Shown one piece after another: positions 9,480 to 17,901 of a stretch of DNA of 64,000 nucleotides. The notes beneath the pieces were generated by a model that did no database searches, had not been told where the DNA came from, and saw nothing but the letters and a program-made list of their open reading frames with translations. The stretch lies in contig NZ_VIWX01000001.1 in the NCBI RefSeq assembly GCF_007829955.1, positions 1,612,001 through 1,676,000 of the forward strand, given 5' to 3'. A program made the translations under genes and the position numbers. This stretch comes from Saccharopolyspora dendranthemae. GTDB taxonomy: Bacteria; Actinomycetota; Actinomycetes; Mycobacteriales; Pseudonocardiaceae. Every line of letters begins with the position of its first letter. Position 1 is the first letter of the stretch.

Positions 9480-10550
9480 TCACTCGGCCGAACCCACGGT
9501 GGGCAGACCCTCAACAGCCGGGTCCGGCCCGGTCGGCTGCACGGGTGCCTGGCCGCTGGTGGTGGTCGGCGACGACGGGTCGGCATCGCTGCGGATGTCG
9601 ATCCGCCAGCCGGTGAGCCGGGCCGCCAGCCGCGCGTTCTGACCTTCCTTGCCGATCGCCAGCGACAGCTGGAAGTCCGGCACGATCACCCGCGCGGTCT
9701 TGGTGCGCTCGTCGACCACCTCGACCGAGACGACCTTGGCCGGGGACAGCGCGTTGCCCACGAAGGTCGCCGGGTCCTCCGAGTGATCGATGATGTCGAT
9801 CTTCTCGCCGCCCAGCTCGCTCATCACGTTGCGAACCCGGGCGCCCATCGGCCCGATGCAGGCACCCTTGGCGTTGACCCCGCTCACCGTCGAGCGCACC
9901 GCGATCTTCGAGCGGTGCCCGGCCTCGCGCGCCACCGCGGGGATCTCCACGGTGCCGTCGGCGATCTCCGGGACCTCCAGCGCGAACAGCCGGCGGACCA
10001 GGTTCGGGTGGGTGCGCGACAAGGAGATCTGCGGCCCCCTGGCGCTGCGCGCGACGCCGTAGACGTAGCACTTGATCCGGGTGCCGTGCTCGTAGTTCTC
10101 GCCCGGGACCTGCTCGGCCGCGGGAATGGCGCCCTCGCTGTCACCGATCTGGACGATCACCATGCCGCGCGAGTTGGCCCGCGCGTCGCGCTGGATCACG
10201 CCGCCGATGATCTCGCCCTCCTTGGCGGCGAACTCGCCGAAGGTCCGCTCGTGCTCCGCGTCGCGCAACCGCTGCAGGATGACCTGCCGCGCGGTCGTCG
10301 CCGCGATCCGCCCGAACCCCTCCGGGGTGTCGTCCCACTCCTCCGAAACGCTGCCGTCGGAGTCGAGGGAGTGCGCGATGACCCGCACGATGCCGGTCTT
10401 GCGGTCGACCTCCACCCGCGCGTGCGGCTGGTGCCCCTCGGTGTGACGGTATGCGGTGAGCAGGGCCGATTCGATCGCTTCAAGGACCGTCTCGAACGGG
10501 ATGTCCTTGTCGCGCTCGATCGCCCGCAGCGCCGCGATGTCGACGTTCAC
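9480..10550 (-). CDS. nusA: Transcription termination/antitermination factor NusA
   Basis: Binds RNA polymerase and nascent RNA to control pausing, termination and rRNA antitermination. The 356-residue protein has the N-terminal polymerase-binding domain ([20 protein letters not shown]), an S1 domain around 130-200, and two KH domains with the typical [20 protein letters not shown] and [20 protein letters not shown] motifs. It lacks the C-terminal acidic repeats of enterobacterial NusA, as is normal for actinobacteria, and ends in a Ser/Thr/Pro-rich tail. The GTG start overlaps the rimP stop in a GTGA junction, so translation is coupled. Confidence 0.97.
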   Translation of the reverse strand: MNVDIAALRAIERDKDIPFETVLEAIESALLTAYRHTEGHQPHARVEVDRKTGIVRVIAHSLDSDGSVSEEWDDTPEGFGRIAATTARQVILQRLRDAEHERTFGEFAAKEGEIIGGVIQRDARANSRGMVIVQIGDSEGAIPAAEQVPGENYEHGTRIKCYVYGVARSARGPQISLSRTHPNLVRRLFALEVPEIADGTVEIPAVAREAGHRSKIAVRSTVSGVNAKGACIGPMGARVRNVMSELGGEKIDIIDHSEDPATFVGNALSPAKVVSVEVVDERTKTARVIVPDFQLSLAIGKEGQNARLAARLTGWRIDIRSDADPSSPTTTSGQAPVQPTGPDPAVEGLPTVGSAE

Positions 10551-11104
10551 CTCGACTCCTCCGTGTCTTCCCGGTCGTCCCCCTGCTGGGAAACGCCGCT
10601 CGCAGCCCGCTCCAGCTTGACCAGGTCTTCCGCCGGTGGCTGCTGGAACTCCACCTCGACCACCGCGCGCTCCACATCACGGTAGGCCACCTGGCGGATC
10701 TCAGCGCCTACCAGCACCTGCACGTTCTCATCATCCGCGTGGCCGACCCGCGCCACCAACTGCTCGCCGCCCACCAACCGGATCTTGACCAGCCGGTTCC
10801 GGGCGCGCTTCCAGTGTCGCTGCTTGGTCAGCGGCCGGTCCACGCCAGGAGAGGTGACCTCCAGCGTGTAGGAACCGGCCAGCACGTGCTCGTGCGCGTC
10901 CAGGACCTTGGCGACCGAGCGGCTCACCTCGGTGATGTCGTCGAGGCCGACACCGTCATCGGAGTCGATGACGACCTTGACCAGCCGGCGACGACCGGCC
11001 TGCTGCACGTCGAGCTCTTCGAGGTCGAAGCCCTCTTCGGCGACGGCCTCGGCGACGACGGGCTCCAGCTGCGCGGTGATCTCACCGCGCGGCGGGCTGG
11101 ACAC
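10547..11104 (-). CDS. rimP: Ribosome maturation factor RimP
   Basis: Needed for 30S maturation. From the GTG at 11104 the product is 185 residues: [20 protein letters not shown] at the N-terminus, [20 protein letters not shown] in the middle, and the diagnostic [14 protein letters not shown], followed by an SH3-like C-terminal domain. AGGAG lies seven bases before this GTG; an ATG 15 codons upstream is open but adds non-family sequence. It is the first gene of the rimP-nusA-ylxR-infB operon and shares a GTGA overlap with nusA. The tail after residue 160 is hydrophilic and variable. Confidence 0.95.
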   Translation of the reverse strand: MSSPPRGEITAQLEPVVAEAVAEEGFDLEELDVQQAGRRRLVKVVIDSDDGVGLDDITEVSRSVAKVLDAHEHVLAGSYTLEVTSPGVDRPLTKQRHWKRARNRLVKIRLVGGEQLVARVGHADDENVQVLVGAEIRQVAYRDVERAVVEVEFQQPPAEDLVKLERAASGVSQQGDDREDTEESR

Positions 11105-11440
11105 GTTGGCACTCCTAGGTTTCGGTTCGTGGCCTCGTTCAGGCCCCATGCGTCACGACCCGGACCGACCCGTGGGCGCGAACCGCCCACGTCCGGTCGT
11201 CCCCGGCCGCGGTCGCCCAGGGTATCGCGTCGGCCCGCACCCGAGCGCGACGCGGGACCCCAACGATCGGCGGATTGGCAGGGGCCCTGAATGGATCACC
11301 GATCGCGGAGCGGACACGGGGTTCTGCGCGCCGCTGCGCTGCCCCTCCCGCGTCGTGGTCTCCGCGGCAGCGACACAGGAGGCAGCACCCGGACGACCAC
11401 TGGAACGCGATCCTCCGGGTGCCTGGCAGGATAGATCTCC
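11105..11440. other. Divergent intergenic region (rimP / lipoprotein gene)
   Basis: 336 bp between the divergent starts of rimP and the lipoprotein gene. It should carry the promoters of both operons. I see no strong repeat, RNA motif or convincing open frame in it; the short open frames crossing it lack coding character. Confidence 0.5.
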
Positions 11441-11929
11441 GTGGAACTCCCCCGCGCATCCCTGCCGGTCCTCCCGCGTCGGCGCGTGCTGCGGTTGTTG
11501 GCCGCCGCGCCCGCCGCGGCCGCGCTCGCCGCGTGCGGCTCCGGGGACGAGGAACCCGATCAGCTGCTGGCGCTGGCGACCGCCGCGAAGGCCGATGCCG
11601 CGCTGGCGAACGCGATCGCCCGGGCGCACTCCGGGATCGCGCGTCCGGCGCGCGAGCTGGCGGCGGCGCGGACCGCGCACGCCACCGCGCTGCAGCGGGA
11701 GATCGACCGGGTGACGCCACGCGATCCGGACGAACCGCCGTCGGTCCCCGACCCCGCACCCGGGAAGCCCCCGTCGTCGGCCGGTGCCGCCGAGGACGCG
11801 CTGCGCTCCGCGATGCGCCAGGGGCAGGAGCAGTCGGCGAAGCTCGTCCCCTCACTGCCCTCCCACCGAGCCGGCCTGGTCGCTTCGGTGTCGGCCAGCT
11901 GCGCGAGCCTTCAGGAGGTTCTCGGATGA
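11441..11929 (+). CDS. Predicted lipoprotein, ferritin-like neighbour (Rv2843-type)
   Basis: A 162-residue exported protein. Its N-terminus has RRR followed by the hydrophobic stretch LLAAAPAAAALAACG, a lipobox with Cys at about residue 32 and a basic n-region that could use the Tat or Sec route. The mature part is helical and Ala-rich (LLALATAAKADAALANAIAR), with a Pro-rich insert in the middle. The GTG at 11441 has AGGA upstream. Its stop overlaps the next gene start (ATGA), so the two are translated together and probably act together at the membrane. It sits where mycobacteria carry the Rv2843/Rv2844 pair. Molecular function unknown. Confidence 0.8.
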   Translation: MELPRASLPVLPRRRVLRLLAAAPAAAALAACGSGDEEPDQLLALATAAKADAALANAIARAHSGIARPARELAAARTAHATALQREIDRVTPRDPDEPPSVPDPAPGKPPSSAGAAEDALRSAMRQGQEQSAKLVPSLPSHRAGLVASVSASCASLQEVLG

Positions 11930-12372
11930 GCGAGCTCTCGGACCAGGCCGCCCAGGCGCTCGGCGACGCGCTGGGCGCGGAGCACGCGGCGCTGTGGGTC
12001 CACGGCCTGGCCAACGCCTTCGCCGGCGAGGCGCGGGTGCGCGGCGCGATCGAGGAGGCGACGGACCAGCACCTCCGGCTGCGCGACCAGGCCGAGCAGG
12101 CGATGCGCCAGGCGGGCCTGACCCCGACCCCGGCGCAACCCGCCTACGCCGTCGGCGACGTGGGCGACCAGAAGCAGGCGATCGAGCTGCTGATCACCGC
12201 CGAGAGCGACTGCCAGGTCGGTTGGCGCTCGGTGCTGGACAACGCCGAGGACCCCGGGCTGCGCCGCCTCGCGCTGGACGGCCTGACCACCTCGGCGACC
12301 AGGGCCACCCGCTGGCGGCTGACCGTCGGCAAGCAGCCCGCCGTCGAGAACTTCCCCGGCCAGCCCTCCTGA
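11926..12372 (+). CDS. DUF4439 ferritin-like domain protein
   Basis: A 148-residue all-helical protein matching DUF4439, a ferritin-like fold: LGAEHAALWVHGLANAFAGE in helix 1 has the E..H spacing of a possible metal site, and AIELLITAESDCQVGWRSVL forms a later helix with E and D. Whether it binds metal is not established. The ATG at 11926 overlaps the preceding lipoprotein stop by four bases (ATGA), indicating coupled translation. It has no signal peptide, so it would face the cytoplasm while its partner is exported. It ends one base before the convergent membrane protein gene. Confidence 0.85.
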   Translation: MSELSDQAAQALGDALGAEHAALWVHGLANAFAGEARVRGAIEEATDQHLRLRDQAEQAMRQAGLTPTPAQPAYAVGDVGDQKQAIELLITAESDCQVGWRSVLDNAEDPGLRRLALDGLTTSATRATRWRLTVGKQPAVENFPGQPS

Positions 12373-13212
12373 TCAGCGCGGGGCCTGGTCCTGCGGCCAG
12401 CCGAGCTTCAGGGCCTCGTTGGTGACGTCGCTGAGCGTCGGGTCCTTCTTCGAGCTCTTGCCGAAGTAGGCGGAGTCGCCGATCACGACCAGCCGGTCCT
12501 GCCGCGCCGAGGCGTAGGCCGCGTCGTCGAGGTCCGGCATGTCCTTGGTGCCGTCGCGCTCGTCGTCCACCAGGTCCCGGATGTTGCCGGTGCCGTCCTT
12601 GGTGGTCAGCTCGTTGAGCTTGGAGGCGAACTGCGGTGTCGGCATCAGCACGGTGATCACCGAGGTCAGGACGCGGCGACCGTCGGGAAGCGTGGTCGTG
12701 TAGAGCGCGCGGGTGAGGTGGTCGCACTCCTGCTTGCCGAAGTAGCTCTGGATGTCGTCGTTCGAGACGCTCTTGCAGCCCTGGAAGGCCTCTTCCTTGC
12801 GGACGAGGGTGAAGTCGTAGCGCAGCTTGGGCGGCGTGGAGGCCGCCTGCTCGTCATCGGGCTTGATGGCGCTCCAGATGAGGCCGGACACGACCGCGAC
12901 GAGCACCAGCACGAGTCCGCGCAGCGCCCAGCCCATCGGCGTGACGCCTCGCGGCGGCTGCTGCCGCGGCGGGGGCAACGGCGCGGCCTGTCTGCTGGTG
13001 CCCGGGTAGGACTGCGGAGGCGCCTGGTGAGGTGCCTGCTGCGGCGCCGGCGAATGCGTGATCACCGGCCTGGTCGCGTGGTCCGGGGTCGGTGCGGCCA
13101 CCTGCCGGTCCTGCCTGATCTGGGAGTTGTCCCGCCGCAGCGGGGCGGTATCACGCTGCGTGTTGTCGCGTGCTCCCGTCATGCCCTCGGGCACACCCTG
13201 TCGGTCTGACAC
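12373..13212 (-). CDS. Single-pass membrane protein with Pro/Gln-rich cytoplasmic region
   Basis: 279 residues, not assigned to a named family. Residues 1-90 are hydrophilic and rich in Pro and Gln (APQQAPHQAPPQSYPG). One transmembrane helix follows (ALRGLVLVLVAVVSGLIWSA, about 95-115), then an extracellular domain of about 160 residues. That domain contains two cysteines (FQGCKSV and KQECDHL) that could form a disulfide, and DGRRVLTSVITVLMPTPQF. The layout of a Pro-rich tail, one TM and an extracytoplasmic domain resembles actinobacterial envelope proteins of unknown role. The GTG at 13212 is the start; 61 bp separate it from the aminotransferase gene upstream. Function unknown. Confidence 0.75.
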   Translation of the reverse strand: MSDRQGVPEGMTGARDNTQRDTAPLRRDNSQIRQDRQVAAPTPDHATRPVITHSPAPQQAPHQAPPQSYPGTSRQAAPLPPPRQQPPRGVTPMGWALRGLVLVLVAVVSGLIWSAIKPDDEQAASTPPKLRYDFTLVRKEEAFQGCKSVSNDDIQSYFGKQECDHLTRALYTTTLPDGRRVLTSVITVLMPTPQFASKLNELTTKDGTGNIRDLVDDERDGTKDMPDLDDAAYASARQDRLVVIGDSAYFGKSSKKDPTLSDVTNEALKLGWPQDQAPR

Positions 13213-13273
13213 GAGTGCCTACGGTAGCGGTTCCGGATTACGGGACGGACAACCCGATGCCTTGTTGCGCTGA

Positions 13274-14299
13274 TCAGAGCAGCGCACGGACCGCCCGTTC
13301 GACGTCGTCCGCGGTGTTGTAGAGGTGGAACGACACCCTCGCCCGGCCGCCCCGGCTGGCGCAGGCCACTCCGGCCGCGGTCAGCTTCTCCACGGCGTCG
13401 GGGCTGGTCACTGACACGATCGCGGAACCCGCGGCGGGCATCCCGAGCTCGGCCCGGAACCCGTCGGCGAGACCGCTGCAGTGCGCGGCGACCTCGGCGA
13501 GATTCAGACGGGCCAGCCACTCCATCGACGCGGCGGCGCCGACCTGCGCCAGCCACACCGGCGAGATGTCCAGCCTCCGAGCGCCCTCCGCCAGCCGAAG
13601 CGGCAGGCCGTAGGTGGCTTCCCACGGGTCCTCCGCGGCGTACCAGTTGGCGCTGTGCGGAACGGGCCGCGGCGCATCGGGGTGGACCGCCAGCCAGGCC
13701 GAACCGCGCGGGGCCATCAGCCACTTGTACCCGGCTCCCGCGACCCAGTCCGCCCAGTCCAGCCGCAGCGGCATCCAGCCCGCCGCCTGCGTGACGTCGA
13801 GCAGGACGCGGGTGCCGTGCTCCTGCCTGGCCAGTTCGAGGGCCTCGAAGTCGACGATGCGACCGTCCTTGGACTGCACGGCGCTGACCGCCACGAGGTC
13901 GAATTCCGCTGCGCGCTCGCCGATCTCGTCCAGATCGACCTCGGTGACGGTGATCCCGCGTCCGGACTGGGCTGCGAACGGGAACAGCACGCTGGTGAAA
14001 TCGTCGGTCGCCACCAGCACCCGCGCGCCGTCGGGCAGGCTGGCCGCGACCAGGCCGACCACCTGGGAAGCGCTGGCGCCGATGGCGATCCGGTCGGCCG
14101 GGACGCCGATGAGGTGGGCGAAGGCCTCGCGTGCGGTGGCGACGTGGGAGTCGAAGTCACCGGGCCGGTCCAGTCCGCTGCCCCAGCGCCCCACGGCTTC
14201 GGAGACCTCCCGGACGGTCTCGGTCGGCGGGATGCCGATGCTGGCGGTGTTGAGGTAGCCGTCCGGAACGTCGAAAACCGCGTCGAAAGCCTTCCGCAT
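13274..14299 (-). CDS. Aminotransferase class V (cysteine desulfurase-like fold)
   Basis: PLP-dependent enzyme of 341 residues. It starts MRKAFDAVFDVPDGYLNTAS, with the class V entry motif YLNTASIGIPP, followed by the cofactor regions IAIGASASQVVGLV and LLDVTQAAGWMPL. The Schiff-base lysine lies in VAGAGYKWLMAPRGSAWLAV. It is shorter than true kynureninases and lacks an obvious active-site Cys loop of NifS type, so the substrate is open. The ATG at 14299 is preferred (GAGG nine bases upstream) over one three codons earlier. It is divergent from yjbQ with 57 bp between the starts. Confidence 0.85.
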   Translation of the reverse strand: MRKAFDAVFDVPDGYLNTASIGIPPTETVREVSEAVGRWGSGLDRPGDFDSHVATAREAFAHLIGVPADRIAIGASASQVVGLVAASLPDGARVLVATDDFTSVLFPFAAQSGRGITVTEVDLDEIGERAAEFDLVAVSAVQSKDGRIVDFEALELARQEHGTRVLLDVTQAAGWMPLRLDWADWVAGAGYKWLMAPRGSAWLAVHPDAPRPVPHSANWYAAEDPWEATYGLPLRLAEGARRLDISPVWLAQVGAAASMEWLARLNLAEVAAHCSGLADGFRAELGMPAAGSAIVSVTSPDAVEKLTAAGVACASRGGRARVSFHLYNTADDVERAVRALL

Positions 14300-14356
14300 G
14301 GTCACCATCCTCGCACCGATCGGGCCGCTGCGGCCCCGTCTGCATACGGTTGAGGC

Positions 14357-14767
14357 ATGCACAGCGAAGAGATCGAGATCCGCACCGGCGGCAGCGAGGC
14401 GGTGCGCGATCTGCGCGACGAGTGCGATCGGTTCCTGAGCTCGGCCGGGGCGGCCGACGGGTTGCTCAACCTGTGGGTGCCGCACGCGACCGCCGGCCTG
14501 GCGATCATCGAGACCGGCGCGGGCAGCGACGAGGACCTGCTGATGGCGCTGCGGGACCTGCTGCCCGCCGACGATCGCTGGCGGCATCGCCACGGATCAC
14601 CGGGTCACGGCCGTGATCACGTGCTGCCTGCCTTCGTGCCGCCCTACGCGACGGTCCCGGTGCTGGGCGGGCGGATGGCGCTGGGCACCTGGCAGTCGGT
14701 CTGCCTGGTCGACACCAACGTCGACAACCCGGTCCGGAAGGTGCGGCTGAGCTTCCTCAACGGCTGA
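14357..14767 (+). CDS. YjbQ family protein (UPF0047)
   Basis: A 136-residue member of the UPF0047/YjbQ family. Diagnostic segments are LWVPHATAGLAIIETGAGSD, where the family has H-T and E residues around a putative active site, HRHGSPGHGRDHVLPAFVPP, and LGTWQSVCLVDTNVDNPVRK. Some relatives show thiamine phosphate synthase activity in complementation tests, but the physiological role is unsettled. The ATG at 14357 gives the usual family length. The gene faces a secreted phosphodiesterase gene; a 52-bp inverted repeat between their ends probably stops transcription from both sides. Confidence 0.9.
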   Translation: MHSEEIEIRTGGSEAVRDLRDECDRFLSSAGAADGLLNLWVPHATAGLAIIETGAGSDEDLLMALRDLLPADDRWRHRHGSPGHGRDHVLPAFVPPYATVPVLGGRMALGTWQSVCLVDTNVDNPVRKVRLSFLNG

Positions 14768-14783
14768 CCTCGGGTCTCCGGAT

Positions 14784-14835
14784 CTCTCGTGGGGGTGGGG
14801 AGGTTTTCATGAAAACTTCCCCACCCCCACGAGAG
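14784..14835. repeat. Dispersed TCATGA palindrome, copy 2 with extended arms
   Basis: Near-perfect 52-bp inverted repeat with 23-base arms (one mismatch) around a central TCATGA. The inner arm is the GGGGAAGTTT-type sequence of copies 1 and 3, and the outer arm adds CTCTCGTGGGGGT. It lies between convergent genes (ends at 14767 and 14870) and fits a bidirectional terminator, though U-tracts are absent. Confidence 0.8.
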
Positions 14836-14869
14836 GCGGAACATGTCGGCCTCTCAGGAACTCCTCGTG

Positions 14870-15697
14870 TCAGTTGCTGAGGAACTCCTGGAGTCCGGCG
14901 AGGTCGTCGGTGTTGATGTGGTCGACACCGACCTCCTCCAGCACCTTCCACACGGCCTCGCGCTCGGCGCCCGCGTCGTCGGGGGTGGCCCAGAAGCGCA
15001 CCCGCTGCCCGGCGGCGTGCGCGTCGCCGACGATCCGCTCCAGCTCGTCGCGCTCGTCGGCGGGCATGTCGCCGGAGCCGTTCCAGCTGAACACCTGCGT
15101 CCAGTCGTCGGAGACCAGCGGGACGAGCGCGGGATCGGCGCCGATCGAACCTCCGACACCACCGTCGAGGAACGCGTAGCGGTCGGTCTGGCCCTCGATG
15201 AACTCGGTCGGCTTCTCACCGGAGATCACCACGGTGACGGGTCCTTCGGTGACGGTTCCGTTCTCGTAGTGGGTGAACAGGCCCGCGTACCGGGGATCGC
15301 GCATGATCTCGTCGAATCGCTTGTAACCGTCCTCGCCGAAGGTCTTGAAGTCGACCAGCAGCTGGAACTTCACGTCGTGCCCCGGGTAGAGGCCGTCCGC
15401 GTTGACCCGCTCCACCAGCGGGTCCAGGTACAGCGATTCGATGGTGCGATCGGGGCGGAGCTGGAACGGGTCGTGGCCGACCAGCAGCGAGTCGCCCAGC
15501 GGGTAGATGTCGGCTTCGACGCTGGTGAACCCGTGGTCCAGCGCGTCCAGCAGCGGACGGTCGTGCAGGTAGTCGTTGTGCGCGTGGGCCTGGGCCAACG
15601 GCTCGGCGTCGAGGGCCGGTGCGGCGCTGGCCGCGGCAGGCGCGATCAGGGTGAGCGCCGCCAGCGCGGGCAGGAGGAAACGTGAGAGGGACCGCAT
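14870..15697 (-). CDS. Secreted glycerophosphodiester phosphodiesterase-like protein
   Basis: 275 residues with a clear Sec signal peptide (MRSLSRFLLPALAALTLIAP followed by AAASAAPALD). The mature part is a PI-PLC/GDPD-like TIM barrel: AHAHNDYLHDRPLLDALDHG carries an early His motif, FTSVEADIYPLGDSLLVGHD gives the metal-binding E-x-D and second His, and QRVRFWATPDD lies near the end. It probably hydrolyses phosphodiesters outside the cell; the substrate is unknown. The ATG at 15697 has GGAGG seven bases upstream, but that GGAGG is the 3' arm of a strong hairpin (15704-15739), so translation may be controlled by RNA structure. It follows proS by 82 bp. Confidence 0.88.
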   Translation of the reverse strand: MRSLSRFLLPALAALTLIAPAAASAAPALDAEPLAQAHAHNDYLHDRPLLDALDHGFTSVEADIYPLGDSLLVGHDPFQLRPDRTIESLYLDPLVERVNADGLYPGHDVKFQLLVDFKTFGEDGYKRFDEIMRDPRYAGLFTHYENGTVTEGPVTVVISGEKPTEFIEGQTDRYAFLDGGVGGSIGADPALVPLVSDDWTQVFSWNGSGDMPADERDELERIVGDAHAAGQRVRFWATPDDAGAEREAVWKVLEEVGVDHINTDDLAGLQEFLSN

Positions 15698-15703
15698 GAC
15701 AAA

Positions 15704-15739
15704 GCCTCCGGTGATGATCAGTTGATCACCACCGGAGGC
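15704..15739 (-). promoter_or_regulatory. Hairpin covering the GDPD ribosome binding site / proS terminator
   Basis: On the minus strand, 17-base arms (16 paired) flank a 2-base loop: the 5' arm starts GCCTCCGGTG and the 3' arm ends CACCGGAGGC. The terminal GGAGG is the ribosome site of the phosphodiesterase gene, seven bases before its ATG. The element lies 40 bp after the proS stop, so it could end proS transcription, hide the ribosome site, or both. No U-run follows. Confidence 0.7.
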
Positions 15740-15779
15740 TAGTGCGATCGGCGCCGCTCAGCGGGCGCGCTGACGTGAT

Positions 15780-17525
15780 TCAGCCACGCACGACGTCGAC
15801 GAGCGCCGCCACCGCGTCGTCGGCGGCGACCTCGTTGCGCTCGCCGGAGATCCGGTCGCGGATCTCGACGACGCCGTTGGCCAGGCCCTTGCCGACCACC
15901 AGGATCGACGGGATGCCGACGAGCTCGGCGTCGGCGAACTTCACGCCGGGCGAGACCGTGCGGTCGTCGAGGATCACCTGCACGCCGGCCGCGTCGAGCT
16001 CGGCGGCCATCTCCTCGGCGCGCGCCCGGACCGTCTCGTCCTTGCCCGCGATGACCACGTGCACGTCGGCGGGGGCGATCTCGCGCGGCCAGGCCAGGCC
16101 CATGTCGTCGTGGGTCTGCTCGGCGATGGCCGCGACCAGGCGGGACACGCCGACGCCGTAGGAGCCCATCGTGATCCGCTTGGGCTTGCCGTCCTGGCCG
16201 AGCGCGTCGAGGCCGAACGCGTCGGCGTACTTGCGGCCCAGCTGGAAGATGTGCCCGATCTCGATGCCGCGGGCCGTCACCAGGGTCCCCTGGCCGTCGG
16301 GCGACGGGTCGCCTTCGCGCACCTCGGCGGCTTCGATGGTGCCGTCCGGGGTGAAGTCGCGGCCGCAGACGAGGTCGAGCACGTGGTGGTCGGCCTGGTC
16401 GGCGCCGGTGACCCAGGCCGTGCCCTCGACGACGCGCGGGTCGACGAGGTAGCGAACACCGTTGTCCTGCAGCGCCTTCGGTCCGATGTACCCCTTGACC
16501 AGGAACGGGTTGGCGGCGAAGTCGGGCTCCTCCAGCAGCGACACCTCTGCGGGCTCCACCGACGCTTCGAGGCGCTTCATGTCGACCTCGCGGTCGCCGG
16601 GAAGGCCGACCGCCAGCAGCTCCCACTCCTTCGCACCCGGCTGGCGGGTCTTGACCAGCACGTTCTTCAGGGTGTCCGCGGCGGTGAACTTGCGGTCGGT
16701 GTTGGCGTTGAGGAAGTCGACCAGCGAGTCGATCGTGGGCGTGCTCGGGGTGTGGTGCACCTCCGCGACCGGCTTGTCCTCGATGGACTCCGCGGCCGGG
16801 GCGGGGGTGACCACGGCTTCGACGTTGGCGGCGAATCCGGAGTCGGTGCTGCGGACGAAGGTGTCCTCACCGGTGGGGCTCTCGGCGAGGAACTCCTCCG
16901 AGGCCGAGCCGCCCATCGCGCCCGAGGTGGCCGCCACGATCACGTAGCGCAGGCCGACCCGGTCGAAGAGCTTGATGTAGGCGTCGCGGTGGCGCTGGTA
17001 GGACTGCGACAGGCCCTCGTCGTCGATGTCGAAGGAGTAGGAGTCCTTCATCACGAACTCGCGGCCGCGCAGGATGCCCGCGCGGGGGCGCTCCTCGTCC
17101 CGGTACTTGGTCTGGATTTGGTACAGCATGACCGGGTAGTCCTTGTAGGAGCTGTACTCGCCCTTCACGGTGAGGGTGAACAGCTCCTCGTGGGTGGGCC
17201 CGAGCAGGAGGTCGGCGTTCTTGCGGTCCTTGATCCGGAACAGGTTGGGCCCGTACTCGGTCCAGCGGTTGGACGCCTCGTAGGGCTCCTTGGGCAGCAG
17301 CGCGGGGAAGTGGATCTCCTGCGCGCCGATGGCGTCCATCTCCTGGCGCACGACCTCCTCGACCCGCCGCAGCACGCGCAGGCCCAGCGGCAGCCACGAG
17401 TAGATGCCGGGCGCGATGCGCCGCACGTAGCCGGCCCGCACGAGCAGCTTGTGGCTCGGCACCTCGGCGTCGGCCGGATCCTCGCGCAGGGTACGCAGGA
17501 ACAACGTCGACATCCTCGTGATCAC
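15780..17525 (-). CDS. proS: Prolyl-tRNA synthetase (bacterial type with editing insert)
   Basis: Charges tRNA-Pro. The 581-residue class II synthetase begins [20 protein letters not shown]. Motif 1 lies near [20 protein letters not shown], motif 2 near [20 protein letters not shown], and motif 3 near [12 protein letters not shown]. Between motifs 2 and 3 (about residues 225-385) sits the YbaK-like editing insertion ([20 protein letters not shown]), the mark of the bacterial-type enzyme that clears Ala-tRNA-Pro. An HGTP anticodon domain closes the protein ([20 protein letters not shown]). Its position after the DUF4439 genes matches the mycobacterial proS locus. A hairpin follows 40 bp after the stop. 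Confidence 0.97.
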   Translation of the reverse strand: MITRMSTLFLRTLREDPADAEVPSHKLLVRAGYVRRIAPGIYSWLPLGLRVLRRVEEVVRQEMDAIGAQEIHFPALLPKEPYEASNRWTEYGPNLFRIKDRKNADLLLGPTHEELFTLTVKGEYSSYKDYPVMLYQIQTKYRDEERPRAGILRGREFVMKDSYSFDIDDEGLSQSYQRHRDAYIKLFDRVGLRYVIVAATSGAMGGSASEEFLAESPTGEDTFVRSTDSGFAANVEAVVTPAPAAESIEDKPVAEVHHTPSTPTIDSLVDFLNANTDRKFTAADTLKNVLVKTRQPGAKEWELLAVGLPGDREVDMKRLEASVEPAEVSLLEEPDFAANPFLVKGYIGPKALQDNGVRYLVDPRVVEGTAWVTGADQADHHVLDLVCGRDFTPDGTIEAAEVREGDPSPDGQGTLVTARGIEIGHIFQLGRKYADAFGLDALGQDGKPKRITMGSYGVGVSRLVAAIAEQTHDDMGLAWPREIAPADVHVVIAGKDETVRARAEEMAAELDAAGVQVILDDRTVSPGVKFADAELVGIPSILVVGKGLANGVVEIRDRISGERNEVAADDAVAALVDVVRG

Positions 17526-17901
17526 GGCTACTGGCTCCTAGTTCGGCCCGATGGGAATACAGGCAGGGTAGCGACCGCCCCGACCAGCACCGCTGCGCGG
17601 TCGAACCACCCCACCGCTCGATCCTCCCCAACCCCGAACAACCAGGTCAAACCATTTCCACCCCACCTCTTCGGACCCGTCGGCCATTCCCGGTCCCGAT
17701 GAGATCACCTCGGTGGAAACGCGTCCTTCCACCCATCGGGTCGCAGCAGGTTCAACGCACCGGGTGGTCGATGGCGGTGTTCAGAACCGGCCCCTGAACA
17801 CCGTCTGGCCCGCGATTGGGCTTGACCGCGCCGGGCCGCCGGTCAACCTCCCAGACCTTCGTGAACGTGACCTCTCGTGCGAGTGGTCGGGCGGTCCACC
17901 A
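17526..17901. other. Intergenic region upstream of proS with one hairpin
   Basis: 376 bp between the 17902 gene and proS, both on the minus strand. The arms CGGTGTTCAG (17775-17784) and CTGAACACCG (17794-17803) are perfect complements with a 9-base loop, a likely terminator for the unknown gene at 17902. The rest should hold the proS promoter. I see no T-box-like element or coding potential. Confidence 0.5.
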
